A stretch of DNA of 64,000 nt from Fistulifera solaris (Eukaryota > Bacillariophyta > Bacillariophyceae > Naviculales > Stauroneidaceae), in NCBI GenBank assembly GCA_030295235.1, contig AP026167.1, forward strand, positions 1 to 64,000, given 5' to 3'. The number at the start of each line of letters is the position of its first letter. The stretch's first letter is position 1. Below the pieces are notes generated by a model. That model ran no database searches. It had not been told where the DNA came from and worked only from the letters and a program-made list of their open reading frames with translations. Position numbers and translations under genes: made by a program. Below, piece by piece: positions 55,119 to 62,521 of the stretch.

Positions 55119-56159
55119 ACTCTTTTATTGCGGACTTTGTCATTGCGATCGGAACGAATGCTAACTCGTTTTGTGCTATTATTCCATTCCACAAACAATC
55201 AAAGGAAAGCAACTCGCTTGCATCTTTAATTGCAATCTCCCAGCGAATTTTTTGCTTTGGAACGGGAATTTTGTTGCCCTGTCAAGTCCCTCGTTTTGGC
55301 CACGCGGCCGTATCCTTTCCATTAGGGATTATCTTATGTGAGAAAGGGCGACTTTAATTTCAATGACAAAGGAAAAGCATTTGTCAACGTAATCGAGAAG
55401 CGACAATCTCCATTTGGATCACTTCGTATTACAGGAATGCATCTTCGTAGCGCTAACCTGGAGCGTCTCTCGGAAATAGTGGGGATGTTCGATAAGATTT
55501 TTGTCCAATGAGGCAGGGAAATTTCGGCTTCAAAAACAGGGGGAAAGCATTCGTCGATGCGCTCGAGCAACGGAAATCTACATTTGGGTCGCTGGGATTC
55601 GATGGAATGCCTTTCAGTAGGCCGAATTTGGAACGGCTTTTGATATTGGAAGGGACGTTCGACAGGCTCTCGCTCTCTGTACCTAAAGAGGATTTTGTTG
55701 TTGATGCTTTCTCCGCCAAGGGGAATGCTTTCCATTACACAGTCAACAACAGAGCCAGAAGATTTCCATGATCTTGATATTGTGACAAGAAATCTCAGTC
55801 TTAAAATTGTCGTAAAAATCGGAAGGGGAGCGCTTCCGGTACTGGTGGCGTTCTGGGACGAGGAGCAGAATTGGGGCATTTCGTGAGTCTGACTTTGTCG
55901 ATCTATTCCTCGGTCATCTTTCGTTCCATGATATGCTTCCGACAAGTTGTATACGTTCGTGTATAATGGGCCGGCCGACTTCCTTCGACCGCTACGTATG
56001 GCAGTGGAGCAACACAAACAAGACGGAAGTAAAAGAAGACGCATTTGATGATAGAAAGCAATCAACTGATTCCTTATTCGCTTGCATGCATTCACGCGAA
56101 AATTCAACACCATTTCCTAAAGCGAAAGAAACATGCGCAGAGCCCCTCAATTGACAGCT
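55119..56159 (+). pseudogene. WDL relic with internally duplicated FGSL block
   Basis: A diverged front (about 55119-55330) is followed by two successive versions of one block: NDKGKAFVNVIEKRQSPFGS and ANLERLSEIVGMFDKIF (55345-55510), then NRGKAFVDALEQRKSTFGSL and PNLERLLILEGTFDRLSL (55515-55680). Then VPKEDFVVDAFSAKGNAFHY, PEDFHDLDIVTRNLSLKIVV and IGRGALPVLVAF. The LRR part is largely lost, but a family-type tail HHFLKRKKHAQSPSIDS ends at 56159. The VPKEDFVVDAFSAK wording is shared with the relic at 60287-60890. Confidence 0.7.
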
Positions 56160-56339
56160 AAAGAGACAAGAGCCCTATCGATCGCCCGCTTCTGACTTCT
56201 CAATATCGAGTCTGTTGCAAAACGCCAGCTGTTTGAGCTCGTTATTTCGCCCATTTCAAGGAAAAAGCAGCAATCTTTTTATTGCTCACAAGACTCAGGA
56301 GTTCAGAAGTTCAGAACCGTTCCTTGTAGTCTACTTCGA

Positions 56340-56710
56340 CATTTGAAGCGGAGCAAAGAAAGGTCGAGGATTGGGTGTTGAAGCTCATTCCGGAAGAAAG
56401 AACAACTTTCTTTTTGGCAAGAATGACCTTACAATCCCTGTGTACCGATTCTGTCGCAAGCCGAGGGATCTTCCGGATCCTTGTTGATGGGCCAGTGCTT
56501 CGACCGAAAGTGCGTAACCAACACTTTCGTCGTCACATTTGCTGTCCGATCACACCAACATACTTTGCGGAGCTTGTATTGATCGAGACGATAGCTTGGC
56601 CTATGCAAAACAATTTCCACCTCACCTATGCTACGGAAGGATCCAGTGAAGTGAATCCTCAGATCCATTGTCACCTACCATGCGATGTTACAAAGAAACG
56701 GAGAAACTAA
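56340..56710 (+). pseudogene. WDL internal-deletion derivative, plus strand
   Basis: N-terminal sequence VLKLIPEERTTFFLAR, then in a second frame TIPVYRFCRKPRDLPDP. It passes without any middle domain to C-terminal sequence: LLSDHTNILCGACIDRD, then the tail HCHLPCDVTKKRRN ending 56710. The IWRDNE, FGSL, LLPFSAK and RNR blocks are all absent. Third locus in the window with this N-to-C fusion layout. Confidence 0.7.
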
Positions 56711-56850
56711 AGGCAGCAACGAAACATGAAAAACATAGTGCGATGTACGACTTTCAACTTTGGAATAACATGGAATTGATTGTTACGCATGTCATGTTGG
56801 CCGCTTTCTATCATGCACTCTCATCTCTACAAATGCAATATCAGAATGGT

Positions 56851-57732
56851 TTAGTTGCAGTGATCGCCGAACCACTCCCACACCCACCTAGATCCGTTGC
56901 AGCAGAAATTGCATGAAGTGCCAGCAAGACAGCGCGTATTGGCACCGTAGCAGCCAGTCTTACCAAGGAGATAGATCCCAACAGCTCCCCAGTTTGCGTT
57001 CTTGGCACAAAACCATCCGGAGGAAAGCAAACCGCGCTGTTCCAAGGAGTCGCCCGCGGCAGCACAGCAGCCTTCCCAGCCACTGTAGACTTGCCCTGCC
57101 TCAAATCCGGCGCTGCTAGAGATAACCTTGCCGTCATTCCCAAATCCAAACGAAGTCAAGCCGAATTCACCTCCGCATCCCATGACCTGTTCGAAGGTGG
57201 CATCATTACTGAAGCTTCCAAGTGTTATGGAATAGTCATCGCCGTACACAGCTGTGCAGGTCCCTCCATTGCCCACACAGCTGCTCGCCCCTTCGACCGT
57301 AACCTCGCCTGTCTCACTTTCCGTAGAGTACTTGATAGCGCGGCAGCCGCCGTTTGCCTTGCAGTCAGCAATCCACTCGTCACAGGCCCACGAGCCATCG
57401 ACGGTCTCGTGGCCCCACCAGATATCCACCGACCCCCGGAAGACGATTGGATCTTCCTGGTAACAATTCCAACGGGTAGATGCGATGTAGGGACTTTCTA
57501 CTTGTTCGGATCCGTTTGCACCAGCCCCGTCAACGCATCCATTGGCAGCGGGGTCGAAGCCAGCCTCAAGTGGAGAGCACTTCAGCACCCCACCGGAGTA
57601 ACTGCCTGTGCAGCACGACGTTGCCGATGCGCAATCCGAGCTTGTCGTGCAAGGCTCCCAATCGGCGACTTGAGTGAAAACTGGCTTCGAGGCGATCGCC
57701 ATGGTAACGAGAGCAAGTGGTGTGATCTTCAT
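56851..57732 (-). CDS. Secreted cysteine-rich protein
   Basis: 293 residues, uninterrupted. Signal peptide ~1-20 (MKITPLALVTMAIASKPVF). Residues ~25-70 form a Cys module: WEPCTTSSDC, CCTGSYSGGVLKC, GFDPAANGCV. The rest is rich in Cys, Gly and Trp: WNCYQEDPIVFRGSVDIWWG, GSWACDEWIADCKANGGCRA, SSCVGNGGTC, VYSGWEGCCAAAGD, GLLSSGWFCAKNANWGAVGI, CLAGTSCNFCCNGSRWVWEW. No membrane span or GPI-type tail, so probably secreted to wall, mucilage or medium. The first module is shared with the protein at 59342-60112. Base composition is visibly more GC-rich than the WDL loci. Family and function unknown. The opposite strand also has a 243-codon frame, a shadow. Confidence 0.85.
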   Translation of the reverse strand: MKITPLALVTMAIASKPVFTQVADWEPCTTSSDCASATSCCTGSYSGGVLKCSPLEAGFDPAANGCVDGAGANGSEQVESPYIASTRWNCYQEDPIVFRGSVDIWWGHETVDGSWACDEWIADCKANGGCRAIKYSTESETGEVTVEGASSCVGNGGTCTAVYGDDYSITLGSFSNDATFEQVMGCGGEFGLTSFGFGNDGKVISSSAGFEAGQVYSGWEGCCAAAGDSLEQRGLLSSGWFCAKNANWGAVGIYLLGKTGCYGANTRCLAGTSCNFCCNGSRWVWEWFGDHCN

Positions 57733-59341
57733 GATGCCGACCTGAAGGAAAGATCGAAAAGTCGATTAGCGGCTAGACAACTGTATTTGAAGGATGTCGA
57801 GCGGGAAAGGGGGGCGTTTTGAGATTGTTTTTCGTTGAATTGCACATCTAGGATTTTATCTGTAACTCCGTACCTAGTTTGGGAAAACTTGAACGACGAT
57901 GGCGTGGGACAACGATGTTGGACAAGCGTTGTTTCTTTTTTTATGAGGAGCGGAGAGCAACAAGGTTCGAACATCAGCAATCATCACCAAGATCTGATTC
58001 AGGTCGTGCCGTCAAGTTAGATTCACGGAATACCATCATAGGTAGGCTTACATTTTACATTTTACAGAAATATTGGTTCTACCCCACCCCAATACCGTAT
58101 TTCGTAGCTCCCGCATACAAGACTTACTAGGTGACTTGTGCAGGCCAAACAAGCTTGACATATTTATTGAAGACAAACACCTCTATAGAGACTAGTCCGC
58201 TTTCACTGCGAGACAGGAGGAAGTCCGATTCCGAGCTTCGAGTGCATCATCGCGCGCGCGATCATCATTTCTAATTTCTACCGTTCGTTTTGCGTTTTGG
58301 CAATTGGCATCGTCAATCGTCATTCAGGTCTTGTCCACGTCATCGGCATGGCGTACTCTGTCGTTCATAGTCACGTTTTAACTTTGAAGGTCCAAGATCC
58401 AACTGAATTTACCTCTGTGGTTGGACACTTGACTTGTGCTTGTGGCAAGTGCCAAGTTCATTCATTCGTGCCAAAAGTCGTTGACCAAAAACCAAAAGGA
58501 TCAAGTATCAAGTGTTAACTCTCAAGCTAGCTAGAAGCTCTAGACAAGAAAGAATGTATGAATGCTGCAACGCCTAACGATGCCAAGTGCGAAGTGCCAA
58601 GTGCCTCTCGACTCCCGACACTCGACAGATACTCTACTCTATCCTACCTGTACAGTAGAGGTTTTCTCTAATAGTTCTATTCTCTACCAATATGTCTAAT
58701 CCATCCATTCGTGTCAAAATCTACAAAGTGCCGGAATGGAATAATATATGTGACAAAATGAAAACAACAATTGAAAATGCAGTCGAATGTCAAAATGGCA
58801 TTCAGATTTTAGGAAATTAGGAATAAATATTTAGGATTATTTGTGTTTTGTCCTTAATTCTGCCTTCTGCCTCCAGTTAGCTGGTACTAGTGTAGTACAA
58901 AGTACTGGACATGGTACAAGATGATGATGATTCATTCTACGTCATCGTCGCACTTTCACCTGTTGCCTGTTGCGTCTAGCTTGGCGTCTGCGCACACTCC
59001 TGCTTTTTATTCGCCATCGTCCTGCGCACCTCGATTTTTTTGGAGATTGGGATAGTTTTTATTCGTGAAAAAAAAGTTCCGTTTTCCCCGCGTGTTTGTT
59101 CTTTGAGAAGAATCCAGCTTTTGACAAATCGAACTCAACAGCTGCATTCTACTCTTACAAATAAATCAGAAGCATCGGGTACGTTCGTCCCGGAAAACTC
59201 TTTACAGTTGACAGAAATGGATTGTAGAAAGCGAGAAATCGTTCGGTTGTCCAAAGTAAAAGCGGGAAGACCTATACTTCTCTTAGTGATCAAGCTTGTT
59301 AGTCTAACGTCTTCTTTCTGCCCCTTATTGTTGACAGGTTT
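57733..59341. other. Spacer between divergent surface-protein genes
   Basis: No supported gene. A 101-codon frame at 59040-59345 overlaps the next start codon by four bases; it is better read as 5' untranslated sequence. TTGTTGACAG just before the ATG at 59342 could be an intron acceptor. Confidence 0.45.
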
Positions 59342-60112
59342 ATGAAGATCTTTGCATTACTGCTCCGACATGCTGCAATTGTTGTGGCAATCTTCGCAGA
59401 GATAGCCCTTGTACAAAGCATCAATCCAGACACTTGGAAGCTTTGCACGACAAGTTCGGAATGCCCTCCAATAGATCACTGCTGCACGCCGAAGTACTCG
59501 CACGGGGTATTGAAGTGCGCTAATTTTTCCGGTCCGTTTGACTTTAATTCCAACGGATGCGTACCTTTCACCACTCCCACGCCCCATCCAACGCAGTCTC
59601 CTACGCCGTCTCCCACGCCACTTTCGACGGTTTTCTTGACGCTGTCTCCCACGCCCCATCCAACGCCATCTCCCACACCAATTCCGACGCCGTCTCCCAC
59701 GCCCCATCCAACGCCATCTCCCACACCAATTCCGACGGTTTCCTCGTTGCCTGAACTAGTCCCTCTCAATACCGCTTACACTAACGCTACGGTAGCACCC
59801 AAAATGACTTTCACTCCTACGGTAGCACCTATTGTGCCAGTGGGAGACGGTGGTACTGATAGAGCTTCTAGTGGTGATGGCGGAGGCGGTGATGATGATC
59901 CAAAAGTGGGAATAATCGTTGCGGTCATCGGTGCCACCGCGACAGTTCTTGCCGTTTGGGTTGGTAAAGAGACATACCAACATAATCAACAGGCGGCTGT
60001 TGCGGCCGCTGCAGGTGCTCAGGGCGGTGCTGCGAACCCTGGTGGCCAAGAAGGACCACCGCCCCCTACTAACGTAAACACAAACACAATTCATTGTTTT
60101 GTGGTATTGTAA
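59342..60112 (+). CDS. Cys-module, PT-stalk, single-span surface protein
   Basis: 256 residues. Signal peptide ~1-26 ([20 protein letters not shown]). Residues ~30-77: [37 protein letters not shown], the same module as in the 56851 protein. Then a Pro-Thr stalk of [15 protein letters not shown]-type repeats (~78-135), a Thr/Val stretch with PTVAPIVPV, an acidic Gly/Asp patch, a membrane span [20 protein letters not shown], and a short Ala/Gly/Gln cytoplasmic tail ending IHCFVVL. PTVAP, the IVAVIGA span and the 3' flank resemble those of the VWA protein at 33051. Likely a cell-surface or wall-anchored protein; ligand unknown. Confidence 0.85.
   Translation: MKIFALLLRHAAIVVAIFAEIALVQSINPDTWKLCTTSSECPPIDHCCTPKYSHGVLKCANFSGPFDFNSNGCVPFTTPTPHPTQSPTPSPTPLSTVFLTLSPTPHPTPSPTPIPTPSPTPHPTPSPTPIPTVSSLPELVPLNTAYTNATVAPKMTFTPTVAPIVPVGDGGTDRASSGDGGGGDDDPKVGIIVAVIGATATVLAVWVGKETYQHNQQAAVAAAAGAQGGAANPGGQEGPPPPTNVNTNTIHCFVVL
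59645..59740 (+). repeat. 48-bp in-frame minisatellite (PT stalk)
   Basis: TCTCCCACGCCCCATCCAAC starts at 59645 and again at 59693, a 48-bp (16-codon) period encoding [16 protein letters not shown]. The two copies are essentially identical, pointing to recent expansion. Confidence 0.85.
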
Positions 60113-60286
60113 GACAGTTACGGACAATAATATTTTATACTTTCCCTTAATCTTTCGAAGTAACACTAAATCTTAGTAATACAAGTAGAATGAAAATCCT
60201 GTAGCAATCTTTCATGTATCTGTTTAGGGGGTTTGGGGTCGTAAAACTTTTGTCTTATGTCGCCTGCACGAGTCAACTACTAAGTC

Positions 60287-60890
60287 TTATTGTTTTCGCA
60301 ACACGCGGTGCAGATTCTCGCCACTCAAGGGCATCATTGTTTTCATGAAGAAACAATTACCAAAGTGAACCTTGCGTTTCATGAGCGCCTTTGCAAACGC
60401 GTTTCCATCATCTTGAAACACAACATCGTCGTCTGTCACCGGCGTTTCATCAATATATAAGCAACGAAACGAATCTGTCGCTAGCACTCGAAAATCCTTT
60501 GCCGTTCACGCGCCTGTTTGTAAATGCAATATATGTGGGCTGGGCTTTCAAAATATGCGCTAACTGTTTCGGTTGGAAGGTTTTCCAATCAAAAAGTGTC
60601 GACCTCGAATATACAACACGCCCCTTCCGATTTCTATAACAATTTTGAGACCAAGATCTTTTGTTACAACATCAAGCTCTTGGAAGTCTTCTAGCTCAAT
60701 CTTTCTGGTGTCGACTGTACAATACAGAGCATTCATCTTGGTGGAGAAAGCACCAACAACAAAATCCTCTCTAGGAACAGAGACCGAGAGCCTTCAGCAA
60801 AGCGACAAAGCGAGCTTTGCGTTTCGTGAGCGCCTTTGCAAACGCCTTTCCATCATCTTGAAACACAACATCGTCGCCTGTCACCTAAAA
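60287..60890 (-). pseudogene. Rearranged WDL relic (segments in wrong order)
   Basis: Minus strand, 60890 to 60640: VTGDDVVFQDDGKAFAKALT, GAFSTKMNALYCTVDTRKIE, LEDFQELDVVTKDLGLKIVI (FGSL to LDIVTKDL region). Then 60620 to 60287: TFQPKQLAHILKA and, after a frame change, LATDSFRCLYIDETPVTDDD, VVFQDDGNAFAKALMKRKVH, MPLSGENLHRVLRKQ, which in a normal gene precede the first part. The DGxAFAKAL block occurs twice, nearly identical, so a tandem duplication then deletion put a later segment ahead of an earlier one. Confidence 0.7.
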
Positions 60891-62102
60891 CTGATTTAGA
60901 TGCCCTTTTATACAGGACTTCCTCTTGGATTGAAAAATATCTGATGTCCGCGCTTGTTCTGTCCTGTTGTTCTTTCCAACGAATGTGTTTGCTTTGTGGT
61001 TAGTTCGCCATGCAGAGAGATAATCGTAGTTGAATTGAAGTCGTCTTTCGAGTTTTACCGAAAATGGATATTTGATAGTACATTCCTGATGTATGGCGTA
61101 CAATTGCTCAATGTCTTCCTTCATCCGTGTCTTTCTTGAAGTTCGTAAGCGGTGATCTCTGCTTCTAAAATGATACTTGAAATGAGTAAGTCAGCCCAGT
61201 CATGGACGAGATCCAATCTGAATGCAATGTCGAGATCTTTTGCAAGAATGGGAAGCTTTTCAAAATCACTGGGCATCAAACATTCGGCATGCACTTTGCA
61301 CGAGAAAGCGTTGACTCGCGCCGAAAACGAATCCAGAATTTCTTCTTTTCGATACAACGCACCCATCGCTAGCTTATCGAACATGTTATTTTGTTGCAAT
61401 AGACGTCGAATACTGGTCGAACATGCCTGTTGCAAATCGGGACGGAAGAAACTACTCGTCGACGACATGTGAAGTGATCTGAACGAAGATTGTCGTCGTT
61501 CCAGCGCTGCGACAAATGCCGCTCCTTTATCTTGAAAACAACAAAATCCATACGGTCCATCGTCGTCGAGTTTCAGTGTCATCGTCTAGGGTCTCGTGGC
61601 CAAGACAACGGATTGCTCGGCCGTCCACGTTCCACATCGCAACGATAACTGTCGATGGGCATCCAAAATGGAGGCGAGTTGCTCGGGCCGAATGACGGCA
61701 CAATCAAAACAAAATTCGTTTCGACGACTGTCCATTTCAATGACGATTTGCTTCGATTTGACAGACCCAAGGAAAGTAGTCAGCGTCTCAGCAATCGCTT
61801 CGTCCGCTTTTTCCGTACACGACACTTTCGGCTTGAGAACGCCGAAAACAAACGTGTCGCTCTTGAAAGACGCGATCGGCATTTTTGGATAAACAAAGAA
61901 AGGTCCCATTGTCTCGCCATATGCAAATATTGTCATCCAGCTGTTGCCAATCAGGTTCTCGCAATAATCAACATTGATAAATGGGTAACGTCTCACACCG
62001 AATAGTGGCGGTCGGTACGGTCGAAAGGCTTTTTGTTCGGCTGACAATTGATCGACAGGAATGAGTTTTAAGATGTCTTTGTTTGTTGGTTGGTTGAGCC
62101 AT
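60891..62102 (-). pseudogene. WDL pseudogene lacking most of the LRR part
   Basis: The start at 62102 (MAQPTNKDILKLIPVDQLSA) is the first ATG in frame. N-domain divergent: YPFINVDYCENLIGNSWMTI, FAYGETMGPFF, CTEKADEAIAETLTTFLGS. Middle: IRPEQLASILDAHRQL, CGTWTAEQSVVLATRP, an in-frame TAG at 61586-61588, then DKGAAFVAALERRQSSFRSL, ILDSFSARVNAFSCKVHAEC, LPILAKDLDIAFRLDLVHDW. Near 61125 the frame changes and the sequence jumps to DIEQLYAIHQECTIKY (the TIDKLYALN block) and a tail SDIFQSKRKSCIKGHL. The LGHFE to RNR region is deleted. Confidence 0.78.
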
Positions 62103-62228
62103 TGGAAAATACAAAAGTCAATGGAGTTTCTGTGAGAATAATATTAACTTATGAAGTCATATCTCATCTTTTTTTCCTTTGGTTGTTTCGAAGCAACAAC
62201 AAAAAAAGTCCGCGAAAAAATTCAAAAC

Positions 62229-62407
62229 GAATCTCCATACCTGGAAATAACGTCCAACGTCCGGCTCCACGTCCGGGACTGAAATAATGTTCACTCGTGT
62301 GGTTGTATTTGTAAAATAGAGAAATGTCGTACCAGTACAAGAGTTTTCCTCCCGTTATTGCCTTATTTTTCGTCTGCCCGTAAGCCGTGATTGTGACGAG
62401 AAAGACC
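62229..62407. repeat. Duplicated intergenic block, copy 2
   Basis: Partner of 54919-55080. Here three ACGTCC units are packed at 62251-62280. It separates a minus-strand WDL start (62102) from a plus-strand WDL start (62522), consistent with a shared divergent promoter. Confidence 0.85.
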
Positions 62408-62521
62408 TTTCCTCTTTATGGGTCTCGGTTTGCAGCAAAGTGGCGAACAAACAATAATAACAAAAAAACATCGACACATTAGTCGATAACTGCTCATGCT
62501 TTTAACTTGAAACTCAACAAA

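Noticed and set aside
55334-56113. 259-codon minus-strand frame
   Set aside because: It lies opposite a plus-strand WDL relic whose family blocks are clear.
57091-57822. 243-codon plus-strand frame opposite the secreted Cys-rich gene
   Set aside because: The minus-strand gene has a signal peptide and a shared Cys module; the plus-strand frame has neither and is a shadow in GC-rich coding DNA.
59040-59345. 101-codon frame just upstream of the PT-stalk gene
   Set aside because: No motif, and it overlaps the next start codon by four bases; better read as 5' untranslated sequence.
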